From assembly GCA_035610835.1 (NCBI GenBank), contig CM069446.1, positions 51,313,625-51,377,624 of the forward strand: a DNA stretch of 64,000 nt. Direction: 5' to 3'. Source of the DNA: Ophiura sarsii. Taxonomy: Eukaryota; Echinodermata; Ophiuroidea; Amphilepidida; Ophiuridae. The translations under genes and the position numbers were made by a program. Below are positions 1-10,288 of the stretch, one piece after another (the first letter of the stretch is position 1; every line of letters starts with the position of its first letter). The notes under the pieces were generated by a model. The model was not told where the DNA came from. It worked only from the letters and a program-made list of their open reading frames with translations, and ran no database searches.

Positions 1-390
1 ACTTGGTCAATGAGGCAGGCAGGAAACCAGTGCTAAGGCAGCAGTAGCATTTGATCAATTTATACAACGGAGCCTTGATCAGGTAGGTCTGTTGAGCACA
101 AAGCTGCGTAGGCGAGACCCGCAGGGCCTAGCATTTCCCTAGCAGCTTCATGTGAGGTATAAACCGGAACAAGACACCATTATATAATTGATAACAGGGT
201 ATGGTATCGACATATAACTTCCAGCATGTCTGGTAGTATTGAATTAGTGAAATGCAAGATGGTAGACTTACATAATAAAAAGAACTGGGAAAAACACCCA
301 AGTGCTTTAAAATACGCCTAATTTACGAAAAAAGAGTCTCAAACGGAACTCAATAAATTGGCTATTTGCAGATCATTGCAGATCTAGGGT
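1..390. other. No feature recognised
   Basis: I see no gene, RNA or resolvable repeat here apart from ordinary AT-rich sequence. Confidence 0.4.
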
Positions 391-392
391 TA

Positions 393-600
393 ATGCACTT
401 ATTAATTGCAACCCTGGCCCTGGGGGAACAGGAACTAGTGGGGATTTGGGCCGTGACGTACAGATTACCAATGTGACGTATACCCGGTACATTCGTGTAC
501 GGGGCACCATTTTTGTACGTCCTCGCTACAGTCCCGGCCCCCAACGTCCGGGACATAGTGTACGTGGTGGCTACACTAGCCATTATTAAAGCGAAGAACA
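393..600 (+). repeat. Dispersed repeat beginning TGCACTTAT (left end)
   Basis: The sequence starts TGCACTTATTAATTGCAACC and continues GC-rich with CCTGGCCCTGGGGG. The same end occurs at 12078 and, as both ends of a 91 bp palindromic element, at 42031-42121. The right boundary is not visible. The open frame across it on the minus strand (362-601) has no recognisable domain, so I treat it as fortuitous. Confidence 0.5.
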
Positions 601-643
601 TTTTAGATAACGGAAAGAACCAAATCTTATATATTTAGATTAA

Positions 644-850
644 CCCCCTGGGGTCTATCTGTCTATATTACAGTAGTTCTGATTGGTTTATTACAAGATG
701 TGCTCATTTGAATAGCCAATTAAAATGCAGCTTGTAAAATATTTCACTCCAATCTTTATCAGGGATACAATAATTCTAACACTGTCTCTGATTGGTGCAA
801 TAAATGATGTATCCATCTTTCTGACCAATCGGCCGGTAGTTCTCAGGGGG
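644..850. mobile_element. TTAA-flanked MITE, family B (CCCCCTG ends)
   Basis: The element is bracketed by TTAA at 640-643 and 851-854 and has inverted ends CCCCCTG/CAGGGGG. The interior is related to 39994-40215 and to a partial inverted copy at 28568-28676; all share a stretch with TCTGATTGGTGCAA. TTAA flanks with CCC ends are typical of piggyBac-superfamily elements. There is no coding capacity. Assignment to piggyBac is inference; the repeat relationship is seen. Confidence 0.7.
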
Positions 851-936
851 TTAACCAGCTAAACAATCAAAATAAAATTATCTCATATCACATAGCTATT
901 TTCCCCAAATGCATGTGAGACAGACCCTTTTTCTGG

Positions 937-1126
937 CCTTAGGGACTTTTGAGCAAATCTTTACAAACAAATATTAGATATACCGACAAATGTTACCAAC
1001 TAAAAATTGCATATCATGGCATAACTAATAATAAAACAACAAATTATTGCACGCTGGTATTGGTGGGCACACCCAGTCTGAGTGCTTGTGGGTAAACTGG
1101 GATGTTACTCTATGTCAAGTGTATGT
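937..1126 (+). repeat. Direct duplication, copy 1
   Basis: About 190 bp from CCTTAGGGACTTTTG to GTTACTC matches 2186-2376 in the same orientation with scattered substitutions and small indels. No terminal structure is visible, so it is either a local segmental duplication or two fragments of one dispersed repeat. Confidence 0.7.
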
Positions 1127-1129
1127 AAA

Positions 1130-1395
1130 CTGCCAGTCCACATTTTATGATCAACTTTTGTCTCTCAGGGTGTACATTGATAAACAGAGCATTCGAATGT
1201 GCAATTATCAACATTTGCTATCTTCTAAAGATAGCATATAGGTGTGCATATCTATATAAGTAAAGTTGTCATCAACACCTTGCTATCTACTGAAGAAATG
1301 AAAAATCTTAAGTAGGTGCACAAGTATAAATCTGATAACGTCAACAACATCTACTATCTACTGATGATAGCAAATTTATTTACATAGTATGTGAG
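1130..1395. repeat. GATAGC hairpin-type repeats, degenerate
   Basis: Several partial copies of GCTATCTTC..AGATAGC and related motifs such as CTATCTACTGATGATAGC occur here. This is a degenerate example of the hairpin repeat that is clearer at 40601-40810 and 43140-44590. Confidence 0.45.
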
Positions 1396-1405
1396 CAAAA
1401 CTTAA

Positions 1406-1660
1406 CACTTTCCATGCAGCAGTCGTCTTCAGACGACAGTTCACAAGAAAGTTCGCAAAATGTTTCAAAATGTCAAATGTATTGAATTTCATTTCACCAC
1501 CATATTTGGAATCAACATGAGAAATGCATTAAAATAAGTACACTGTATAAACATGCCTATAGTATTGGTTCAGTAATCCTTGAGATAGAATTTGAAATTT
1601 GGGAGAGCTTTATGACAATTCTATTTTGTATATGGTAAAACAATAGCAGCCTGGAAAGTG
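1406..1660 (-). mobile_element. TTAA-flanked MITE, family A
   Basis: Lies between TTAA at 1402-1405 and 1661-1664. The ends are CACTTTCCATGCAGC and GCAGCCTGGAAAGTG, an imperfect inverted repeat. Next to one end is the family's hallmark, a TCTGCAGACGAC-type palindrome (TCTTCAGACGAC here). About 13 copies occur in this window. There is no coding capacity. Confidence 0.8.
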
Positions 1661-1775
1661 TTAAGGACACCTACTTAAGAAGATTTGCATCTGCAGTGGT
1701 CCCCAAAGGTTAAAAGATGCAAAGCATCATCGCCCTGGGTCTAAGGAAGTTGAGCATATATTTGCTTAAAGTTAA

Positions 1776-2048
1776 AGGAGGGGTCCCGCAAGCTCAACAT
1801 TATGCATTATATGTTAGAAAAATAACTATCGAGCCCAACTTTTGTAATTATATCTATAGAACAAAACACCACACAATATGACAAAAACAAATAAAAAACT
1901 GCCATCTCACAACATGCATTTTTTTAAATTCGCAGCCATTCATTTTTGTGACTAGTACGATGTTTTGTTCGATATAATGATGCAATTTCGGCTCGATAAT
2001 TATTTTTCTAACAATAATGCTCAATGTTGTGCTTGCAGTACCCTTCCT
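1776..2048. mobile_element. TTAA-flanked foldback MITE, family D
   Basis: Flanked by TTAA at 1772-1775 and 2049-2052. The ends are AGGAGGGGTCCCGCAAGC and its inverse GCTTGCAGTACCCTTCCT. Inner arms contain TATGTTAGAAAAATAAC and its complement. Related to 17022-18043 and 30981-31391 but shorter: the central CRE-like palindrome seen there is missing. Confidence 0.75.
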
Positions 2049-2185
2049 TTAACAACTCAACAAAATGCGCGATTTAGTAAACTAACATAAGTTTTTCACC
2101 AATTTATAACGTGTGAAACAAAAATATTCCCAAAAAATACATCTACATTACCCAAAGAAGTAAACACATCATACATAACGTATCG

Positions 2186-2376
2186 CCTTAGGGACTTTTG
2201 CGCAAATCTTTACAAATAAATATTAGCTATACAGACAAAATGTTAGCAACTGACAATTACGTATCATTGGAGCATGGCACAACTAATATAAACAACAAAT
2301 TATTGCATGCCTATATTGGTACGCACACCTAGTCAGAGTGCTTGTGGGCAAACTGTGTGTTACTCGATGTCATTTG
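2186..2376 (+). repeat. Direct duplication, copy 2
   Basis: Partner of 937-1126 in the same orientation. The right edge decays after GTTACTCGATGTCA. Confidence 0.7.
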
Positions 2377-2548
2377 TATACGTATGCACAGGCAGTTAGT
2401 ATTTTATTATTAACCTTCGTCTTAAGTATGTACATAATATAAAGGTGCGTTATTAAAACCCAACCAAACTCTCCGAAACGGAATGACATGATAATGTGCA
2501 ATTATAGTGAACAGATTGCCTGATAATGTTTAATAAAAGAATGTGACT

Positions 2549-2827
2549 AAGGCGAGGAAGACAAAAACAACCTGTTTTACTGGCCCGACCGACCCACCTT
2601 TTTTGTTTTAAACATTTTTTCTCAAATCATGTAAAATCAGCCGTTTTTTTGGCTGAAAATCTGTCAATTTTTTTTTTCTTCACAAATGTTTAAACAAATT
2701 CCTGATTTTTTCAGATTTTGATGACATTTTAGGCTAAACAAATTTAATTTTGTTAAAAACAAAACGACTGACCGACCCTACTTGACAGGTCCACCCACCC
2801 GTAAAACAGGGGTGGGGGTCCTCGCCT
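2549..2827. mobile_element. Foldback element with CCGACCGACC arms
   Basis: Outer inverted ends are AAGGCGAGGA and TCCTCGCCTA, with TGTTTTAC/GTAAAACA further in. Each arm carries a CCGACC-type motif (CCCGACCGACCCACC; GACCGACCCTAC). The centre is T-rich. No protein is encoded. It belongs to a loose group of foldbacks with the same inner motif. Confidence 0.6.
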
Positions 2828-2839
2828 AATCATAAATAT

Positions 2840-3110
2840 GCTATTAGGCAACAACTACAAAAACATTTTTCAACGGGCAAACGGAACTCTCAGGTTGGGG
2901 CGGTCGGTCTGCCTTTTTTCCCTCCATCAAAATGACTGCTACAAAAATAAATATCTGCACAAATGTTGCTGTTTTTTGACGAGCCATTATTTTCTGTTGT
3001 TGTCGCGCTGTATTCATTTGCACATGAAAATGTTTTTCACCTAATTCTAAAAAAGTGGGTCGGTCGGCCTCGTAGAACAGGGTTTCTTTTTCTTCGTTGC
3101 CATCAGGCAT
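2840..3110. mobile_element. Foldback-like element, degenerate
   Basis: The left part begins ATTAGGCAACAACTAC and the right part ends CGTTGCCATCAGGCAT. GGTCGGTCTGCC and GGTCGGTCGGCC mark the arms. Similar in design to the neighbouring foldback, but the ends are poorly conserved. Confidence 0.4.
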
Positions 3111-3301
3111 TGACCTTCATTTCAATTGGAACCAGATTGTTATTACCAGTAAAGTCTATTGACTGATTCCCTGTGACGTAAACAAAACCACAACAATTCC
3201 CAAAATGTGCCATCCAAATTATTCATCTCGCAGGGGAAGAGCAAATTTCTAATCAAATCGAGCCTCAATCCTACTGCGCAACAGTCACATGGTTACCTTA
3301 A

Positions 3302-3573
3302 CCCTAACTCTACTACACCACACGGCAACTGTGCGGAATTTTGTTTATAACCCGGCGTGCAGGTTTTTGGGGTACAAAACGGACCCAGGCTATATAACGA
3401 GGCAAATATACTCGCCGAGTGTCGACTTGCAGCAATGGTGTACTGGCTAGGATCTGGGTTGGGGTGCTGCAGTGGAGGTCCGTGGTTCAAATCCGGGGGT
3501 CGGGGTGACCTTTCTGGTGAATTTTGGGTGTCGGAAAAGAAATCTGTTGCCGTGTGGTGATCTTGAGTTAGGG
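3302..3573. mobile_element. TTAA-flanked TIR element with an internal tRNA-like segment
   Basis: TTAA lies at 3298-3301 and 3574-3577. The inverted ends run CCCTAACTC..CACCACACGGCAAC and GTTGCCGTGTGGTG..GAGTTAGGG, over 20 paired positions around a 5-base mismatch block. Between them sits a tRNA-like SINE head (see 3421-3500). I know of no named family with this combination. Confidence 0.65.
3421..3500 (+). repeat. tRNA-derived SINE head
   Basis: A B-box-like GGTTCAAATCC is at 3484-3494. About 45-50 bases upstream is an A-box-like TGGCTAGGATCTGG. GTGCTGCAGTGGAGGTCCG lies between, as expected for a degenerate anticodon arm. A cloverleaf cannot be completed, so this is not called a tRNA gene. 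Confidence 0.5.
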
Positions 3574-4790
3574 TTAATTTCGCAACTGAAGGAACAAAAT
3601 AAACTGGGCTCAAAAAGAAACTTACAATTTTTCACATGATCATATCTTGAAAATCTGTCTATCAAAATGAACCAAAATGACACACAAGATTACTTCAATA
3701 CTCTCCTCTAATAACATGTCAATATCTAAATGGTTACCTTACTGACAGACCTGAAAAATGCACTGGCATAAAACTGCTGCTGTATCACATGTCACAGCCT
3801 GGACATTTTGGCAACATAGAGAGTTTAAGGCATGTGAAGAAGTCAAAACAAATCGAAATGAAGGTAATGTCAGTTTTACACACAGCTCCCCCCCCCCCCC
3901 CCCCCCCCCTCCTATTTGGTTCTAAAATTCTTATTTCACTATTCTACTGACAGCAAAATCTCCAAGGTTGTTTATTTATTTGTTTATTTGTTTGTTGTTG
4001 TTTGAGGGGGAGGGGGCAACAGTTAATTTTCTTTAAAAATGATAATAGCATTTCAATAATGTTCATAAACTTTCATTGGTTTGTTACAAATTTTGATAAT
4101 TAAAAAAAACATTCAACAATTTTCAAATCTAAAATCTAAAAATAAAAGAGTTAGGCCTGCACAGTAGAACATGTTTTTTTCCTCCTTAGCCTAATCCTCA
4201 AATCATCTGCCATATCTTTCTTCTCGACGACGTTAAAGTTCAAGAATAATTTCATATGTTTGATGAATATTTCATTATAAATATGTTTACAAACGAGCCT
4301 ATATCTAAAACGCTTAGAGGCATCTTGGGGTATTTATCCGTTTTTATTAAATCATTTTGAAATGTCAAGGACATGGCGTGATGGAAAAAAATTTTATATT
4401 GTTGGTTAGGTAAATATCATACGGACCATTAAATTGTGAAAAAAGAGTGAGAAAGAAAAAAGGTGATGCATTTTCTGAACAAAAATGAGAGAAAAAAAAG
4501 GTTGTTTAAATTGGTTGGAATCATTAAATCTTTGGAACATACACGTCCTCTTTACCTATTTATTATGCTAAGGGTAGCAAAATTTAAAATTGATGATGGG
4601 TGGGAGCAAAACTACTAAATCAAGTTCTGTGAAAACAAATGCTAATTTTGTGTTAATTCTTAGTTCTCTGGGATTTAGTTCTGCCATTTAGGGAAGCATT
4701 ATCTAAATGCTATGAAGATACCATTTGGTACGTTGCTCATAAAAATGAACAACTGTAAATTTGTGATTCAACCAAAACAATTAAACTAAG
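3574..4790. other. No gene seen; contains a C22 tract
   Basis: AT-rich sequence without a resolvable gene. It holds an uninterrupted run of 22 C at 3888-3909 and short T/G-rich tracts near 3970-4015. Confidence 0.5.
3888..3909. repeat. Homopolymer C22
   Basis: Uninterrupted cytosine run of 22 bases. Confidence 0.95.
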
Positions 4791-5190
4791 TAGAAATAAT
4801 AGGCGTCTACGACGGGTATTAAACAAATTATAAATATTTTAAACAGGTTCGCCTTCGTGGATAGAATTTTATTAATTTTCGTATATGCCTATTATTTCTA
4901 TGTATTTTCCCTCTACAGGGAGGACGGCACTTGATTATTACACTTGTATAGGCCCGAGCTACTCCGGGTAATACTTGTGGCAGGAGACTGGGAAACGAGA
5001 TCGCTTAGGTTTGAATTTCAGATGCTTTACCATGCGAGGTCTTGTGGCCCAATGGATAAGGCAGTTGCCAGGAAAGCAACAGATCCTGGGTTCGATTCCC
5101 GGGCGAGATCGTTTTCCCATAATTGTTTCTTTTCTATCCATGACGGCGAACCTGTTTAAAATATTTATAATTAAATTAAGCTCAATTGTT
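4791..5190. repeat. Inverted repeat bracketing a tRNA-like sequence
   Basis: About 45 bases at 4822-4866, containing ATATTTTAAACAGGTTCGCC, recur in inverse orientation at 5137-5183 (GGCGAACCTGTTTAAAATAT). Outside the left copy is a smaller inverted pair, TAGAAATAATAGGC and GCCTATTATTTCTA, at about 4791-4902. The right copy lies just after the tRNA-like body, so it may be the SINE tail, with the left copy a second SINE tail inserted in reverse. Confidence 0.6.
5038..5111 (+). tRNA. Arg-type tRNA-like sequence, probably pseudogene or SINE head
   Basis: An acceptor GGTCTTG (5038-5044) can pair with CGAGATC (5104-5110). The D arm GGCCCAATGGATAAGGC is that of animal tRNA-Arg. The anticodon stem GTTGC/GCAAC pairs perfectly, and the T arm is CTGGG-TTCGATT-CCCGG. 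Two faults argue against function: the anticodon loop CAGGAAA has A in place of the near-universal U33 and would read GGA rather than an Arg anticodon, and one extra G (5103) sits between the T stem and the acceptor strand. The A and B boxes are good, so pol III transcription is possible. Confidence 0.5.
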
Positions 5191-5714
5191 GAGGTAAAGG
5201 TCAAAGTTGTCCCCGAAATGTTGACCCTTCTTCATCCACTGATATAGACGTGAATCAATAGTAAACTGAAAACACTATCCTGCCCATAATGACCACCTGC
5301 TAAATCTATGTGTATTTAGGGTTTGTCCAGCAATAACAAACACGGATTGACACGGCCGCGATAGAGAGTTCATTTCGACCAGCTAGGGAGCGTATCTAGC
5401 TATCGTTGCTATTTGTTCTATCGTATGCAATATATAGTCAAATGCGATACTTGGCCGGGAGCCGCTAAACAACGGTCGTGTGCGAATATTTGCTGAGATG
5501 CTCTGGTGTGTAATTAAAAATGACATATTGAGGTGGATATATTTTCTCGAGCTGAATTATGGAAAACAGTGGATGTTTTAAAAAAATAAAAATAGACAAT
5601 TTTATGCATTTTAATAAAATGCATAAAAAATATATATTGTGCACAATCAACTAAAATGCAACTCATTTCAACAAAAGGAGCATCCCACCAGGCCAATATT
5701 TGAATTTTCTTGCT
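5190..5714. other. No feature recognised
   Basis: AT-rich, no gene or clear repeat seen. TGCATTTTAATAAAATGCA near 5603 is a short perfect palindrome. Confidence 0.45.
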
Positions 5715-5985
5715 AATTTTAAAGGGTAACTTCAAAACTGCTTGTTTTCAAAGGGAAAACTGCTCATTTTAAAGGGAAATCTGCGACTTTTAAGGGAACC
5801 TTGCTAATTTAAAAAGAAAAAAACAGCTCATTTTTAAAGGGTAAACTGCTCATTTGAAAGAAAACAGCTTATTTTAAAAGGGAAAACTGCCCATTTTAAA
5901 GGGAACACTGCTACTTTTAAAGGGAAAACAGACTAATTTCAAAGGGAAACTGCTCATTTTAAAGGGAAAATGATGCCCTTTAAAC
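5715..5985 (+). repeat. Degenerate tandem array, about 22-25 bp unit
   Basis: At least ten irregular copies of a unit resembling ATTTTAAAGGGAAAACTGCTC. Spacing and sequence vary, so the array is old. Ends are not sharp. Confidence 0.7.
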
Positions 5986-6470
5986 ACAATCGTTATGCAA
6001 CTAAAAAATCATCTGGATATTTGTCACCCTCTCGTACGACACAATAATTTTCCAAAGAAAATCGATTCAATCCTCCTGATAGCCGACATTTCACTTTACA
6101 AGAGGGGAATGTCCTGCAATGGTCATTTGCCGCCGGCCATATCCACACGCTAATGATTCATTAACAGCAACCATACTTAAGGACCCGTTGTTAAGAGTGA
6201 CCATTGCCCGTAGCGTAATCAAATGTCACACGGGCATGTCGTTAATTTCGATGACTTGAATGCTTTGCGTGAAGTTAATTAAGCAACATGTGTCAGCCTT
6301 GTAAGCTATCGGTTTACGTTTTGCGCAAATTGTATAATCCACGTCGTCTAGTCAACGTCTATCACGTCTTCAGTGAAGCAATAAACACAGCCGGAATTAC
6401 TGTATGAAAAAATGTGTTGCCCCACGTTGTTCCAATATTTCAGCATAATTTGGTTTTTAGAAGCTAACTT
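5986..6470. other. No feature recognised
   Basis: No gene or repeat seen between the two arrays. Confidence 0.4.
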
Positions 6471-6472
6471 GG

Positions 6473-6990
6473 GGGATAAAGATTGATGAAGTAGAGTGCT
6501 GTCAGCAGTAGATAGCAAATGAAGTAGTCTGCTGTCAGCAGTAGATAGCTGATGAAGTAGTCTGCTGTCAGCAGTAGATAGCCGATGAAGTAGTCTGCTA
6601 TCAGCAGTAGATAGCCGATGAAGTAGTCTGCTATCACCAGTAGATAGCCGATGAAGTAGTCTGCTATTAGCAGTAGATAGCCGATGAAGTAGTCTGCTAT
6701 CAGCAGTAGATAGCCGATGAAGTAGTCTGCTATCAGCAGTAGATAGCCGATGAAGTAGTCTGCTATCACCAGTAGATAGCCGATGAAGTAGTCTGCTGTC
6801 AGCAGTAGGTAGCTGATGAAGTAGTCTGCTGTCAGCAGTAGATAGCCGATGAAGTAGTCTGCTATCAGCAGTAGATAGCCAATAAAGTAGTTTGCTGTTA
6901 GCAGTAGATAGTCGATGAAGTAGTTTGCTTTCAGCAGTAGATAGCCGATGAAGTAGTCTGCTATCAGCAGTAGATAGTTGATGAAGTAAG
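6473..6990 (-). repeat. 33 bp minisatellite, about 15.5 copies, open on the minus strand
   Basis: The unit is about GATGAAGTAGTCTGCTATCA plus GCAGTAGATAGCC. Each copy holds an inverted pair GCTATC..GATAGC with a 7-base spacer, a 6 bp stem hairpin. Because 33 is a multiple of three, the minus strand stays open for 183 codons (6464-7015) and would encode about fifteen 11-residue units of the form YFIGYLLLIAD. That is very hydrophobic and monotonous. There is no splice context or homologue I recognise, so I read it as a non-coding minisatellite. Substitutions (G/S/N/D at residue 4; I/T/K at residue 9) are scattered through the array. Confidence 0.85.
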
Positions 6991-7235
6991 AAGAATGCAT
7001 GCTCTCATTTGACATATTGACATTTCGATACGCTCCACGTCTAGTCAGTGTTTATGCCTGTCAGAATCACTTTATGCGAACATTTGTTGCCATACTTTCC
7101 CGGATATCCTAGCAAATGTTGTCTTTCTTAAGGCTATAATTGTTCAAACAATATCTGTAGAAACACTGCGATAGCCAGAATTAATTTGTGTAGATGCGGA
7201 GGATGGTATACAAATATTGAATGCCTGAGCGTGTA

Positions 7236-7343
7236 ATAGTAAAAACTATATCACAAGGTCAAATTTGGATTTTTCCATTGCACGAGGCGAAGCCGAGTGT
7301 AATGGAATAATCCAAATTGGACCGAGTGATATAGTTTTACTAT
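7236..7343. mobile_element. 108 bp foldback (hairpin) element
   Basis: Two arms of about 45 bases, starting ATAGTAAAAACTATATCAC and ending GATATAGTTTTACTAT, flank a short centre with GAGGCGAAGCCGAG. The core CGGCTTCGCC is itself palindromic. Arms differ at only a few positions. The transcript of either strand would form a long hairpin. Confidence 0.75.
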
Positions 7344-7825
7344 AGCACAAACAAAAGGCATATATCATGATATCACATCATTCTTGTCCAGCCATAATGA
7401 TAGTAAAAACTATCACATGGTTGAAATTAGGCCTATCATGATATAATAAGGGGTGGTCAGGGAAGGGGGGGGGGGTGATGGGGAAGGTTTGGGAGGGAAG
7501 AAGAGGGTTGGATGGAGAGTACTAGACTCCAGATTTTGAAAGTATGTGACTTGATATTTCATCACTATGGTTTCTATTCTAATGAATATTTTATTCCAAA
7601 ATCAAAGTCAAATTATCTAGCAATTATAGATTCATAAATATTGGCCGATTGGTTATTGTTTTGCACAATTTGTTAAAGTACCCAAGCAAACAGCGTAGCG
7701 CGCTTTTAAATCGCATTGAGGTGAATCCTAACCCCAAAGATTGCAGGAAAGACCTAATCTTGACCTATTTATTCCTGAAGAAAGGTGAATACAGGTGAAG
7801 GCTTGAGGAGGGTAGGTTCAAGATT
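7344..7825. other. No gene seen; short G-rich stretch
   Basis: Contains a purine-rich G tract at about 7450-7515 and otherwise nothing recognisable. Confidence 0.4.
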
Positions 7826-8049
7826 CAAACAAGCAAAATGATTAGGAAATTGCAAATATTGATTTAGTTAGTTATATCCAAACAGAGGGTAGCATTTCTT
7901 TTGTGTTCTGTTGTTTTGAAAACCCGTAATTTGCTCATATCTTTGAAAATAATTCTTAATGGGGTTTCTGCAAAATGCTGCATTGCAATTGGCTAAAAAC
8001 TAGAATTGTGAAATATTTTATTTCCGACCCATTTTGTTTCATCGTATCA
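7826..8049 (+). mobile_element. TA-flanked MITE, TGTGA-GATCAAG family, left-truncated copy
   Basis: Closely similar to the adjacent 8052-8289 (shared AAAATGATTAGGAA, TAATTCTTAATGGGGTTT). It ends at CATCGTATCA immediately before the TA that opens the next copy, so the two are head to tail. The left terminus is not recognisable. Confidence 0.6.
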
Positions 8050-8051
8050 TA

Positions 8052-8289
8052 TGTGATATGATCAAGTAAAATGATTAGGAAGTCGCAAATATTAATTTTA
8101 AGTTATATCTAAACAGAGGGTATACTTTTTTTTGTTTTGAAAACCCATACGTTCCTCATATCTTTGGAAATAATTCTTAATGGGGTTTTCTGCAAAATTC
8201 TGCATTACAATTGGCATATACAAGGAAGTATAGAATACTAAAATTGTGATATATTCTACTTCCTACTAATTTTGCCTGATCGTATCACA
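8052..8289 (+). mobile_element. TA-flanked MITE, TGTGATATGATCAAG family
   Basis: TA at 8050-8051 and 8290-8291. The ends are TGTGATATGATCAAG and CCTGATCGTATCACA, with AGGAAGT/ACTTCCT further in. Terminal similarity to 49405-49656, 59453-59715 and 37823-38070. The TA duplication suggests Tc1/mariner mobilisation (inference). No coding capacity. Confidence 0.7.
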
Positions 8290-9246
8290 TATTTTCTAAT
8301 ACATGTATAGCATCTAAAGAAAACAACTCTCAGGCCTTAAATTTGTGAGTAATAAAAATACTAAGGTTTATGACAGACCTACTTTCATAAACCAATTTAT
8401 TTACCGGGGCAGACACCGTCTGGGCTTTCCCTTTTGCAGTGTGCGTCTGTGTGTCTTGGTTACCACTCAGTGGGCCAATCAGCAGCCTTGTTTTCATGCC
8501 TGCGATTTCGTCCTTTGTTTTGGTTCTGCGAGAGGTTCCGTGCTTTTACCTTTCTACTATACTGTTCATATTTCTTATTGGCTTCATCGAGAGGGGTCGC
8601 CTTCCTAAAAAATTCCACTCCCACCCACCATTTTATACTTTAGTAAATTGGTGTATATTTAATTAATTAAATTGATACAATTAATTATGCAGATTAGACA
8701 GATAGGACATTAACATATTTACATATGTTATCTTCCAGGGCATCTCCTAGGGGTAGGGATTTCAGGTAGTTTCACAGAATCCTATCATATGTTGAATATC
8801 ATAAATTTGAGGTTCCAATATACAATGTGTTTTAGCATAATGTTATCTCTCCGAGCATCTCTCTAAGGGTAGGGATTGGTAATCTACAGATCCCTGGAAT
8901 CATGTGCTGAAAAAATGTATCTATGGCTCATCTAATATAATAATGGTCCTTAGTCAATTCATTAGTTCAACCATCATTGTGTCATCTTATGAGCATATCT
9001 CTCTTAGGTGTTTATACATTAGGTTTAGGTAATTTACTTTTCCAACAAATTGATGGGTTGTTGATGAAGCGAACATGTCTGTTATCAATTTAAACAATTA
9101 TATTTTCATGACATATTAATATTTTATTATGCAAATAAGCATCGTCAAATGGACGATCAGTTCAATCTAACTACATGTATGATAAATGTAATATCCAATG
9201 TATTATTAAGGTACTACTACATGTACTGAAATATCCTGAATAAATT
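8290..9246. other. No feature recognised
   Basis: AT-rich. The open frames at 8345-8666 overlap in several frames and show no known domain. Confidence 0.4.
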
Positions 9247-9632
9247 GAAACTATGTTAAATGTAATTCTACAAATGAATGAGGTAATTAAAATTACCAGT
9301 ATAAATTGTAGTGAATCAACATGTGATGGCATAGTTGGTAATGAAAACTATGTTAAATTTAATTCTACAAATGAATGATGTAATTAAAATTACCAGTACA
9401 AATTGTAGTGAATCCACATGTTGTGGCATAGTTGATAAATGAAAACTATGTTAATTTTAATTCTACAAATGAATGATGTAATTAAAATTACCAGTATAAA
9501 TTGTAGTGAATCCACATGTTGTGGAATAGTTGATAAATGAAAACTATGTTAATTTTAATTCTACAAATGAATGATGTAATTAAAATTACCAGTATAAATT
9601 GTAGTGAATCTACATGTGGTGCATAGTTGGAA
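9247..9632 (+). repeat. Tandem array, about 97 bp unit, 4 copies
   Basis: Units begin at about 9247, 9343, 9441 and 9538 with GAAAACTATGTTAA and end with a version of ACATGTTGTGGCATAGTTG. Each unit contains CTACAAATGAATG and, 30 bases on, the reverse-paired ATAAATTGTAG. The last two units are the most alike. Confidence 0.85.
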
Positions 9633-10280
9633 TTGAAAAAGAGTGCCAATTTGGGTGCTCAGTAAAGGTTAATAAAACTCGATGTAGCCGATGAGCAATA
9701 CCATCAATTTTGTATCCTGTGTTTGTTATCTGTAAATAAAGGCTTTTTTATGATATAAAATTGACTAGAATATACTGCGGATAAGGTCACACACTTTTAA
9801 TACGCCCCTACCCTTTCACATTTTACTTAAATATAAATCAAGTTAATTAAACAACATGTCTATAGCAACCACTAATTAAGTTTCCTTTAGGCTAATATAC
9901 TAGCAGCTGTCTAGACCTACAGAAAGAAAGACGACAAGCGAGAACCGAGTCATTTGAATATATCCCATCCCCATTTTTATTAGCTCTACCTAAATGCTTG
10001 CGTGAATTTAATTAAACGACATAGGCGTGCCTTGAACGCAATCAGTTTGATATTTATTCAGTTTGACATTCCAGTCTCTTATGTATATTATATCTTCATA
10101 ATACTGGAGGATTAAAACGGCAGATTCCTGTCCACCACCCCCCCCCCCCCCCCCCCCCACCCACCCCTGGCAAGAGATCGATGGACCTTTGTCCCTCACC
10201 GGGGCCCATCCTTTGGTAAGGGGTGGATGAACCTTTGAAGTAGATTGGTCAGTTTAGCAGTGTCTCTGTATCAATCATAC
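9633..10280. other. No gene seen; contains a C21 tract
   Basis: A C run at 10138-10158 is the only notable structure. Confidence 0.5.
10138..10158. repeat. Homopolymer C21
   Basis: Uninterrupted cytosine run. Confidence 0.95.
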
Positions 10281-10288
10281 ACAGGGCT

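Noticed and set aside
3298..3311. TTAACCCTAACTC as telomeric sequence
   Set aside because: Only one to two units and part of the element's inverted end.
5038..5111. Functional tRNA-Arg gene
   Set aside because: Wrong anticodon for the body, no U33 and one extra base before the acceptor strand; kept only as a tRNA-like sequence.
6464..7015. 183-codon ORF of hydrophobic 11-residue repeats as a membrane protein gene
   Set aside because: The frame is open because the 33 bp unit is a multiple of three and lacks stops; there is no splice context, homologue or non-repeat domain.
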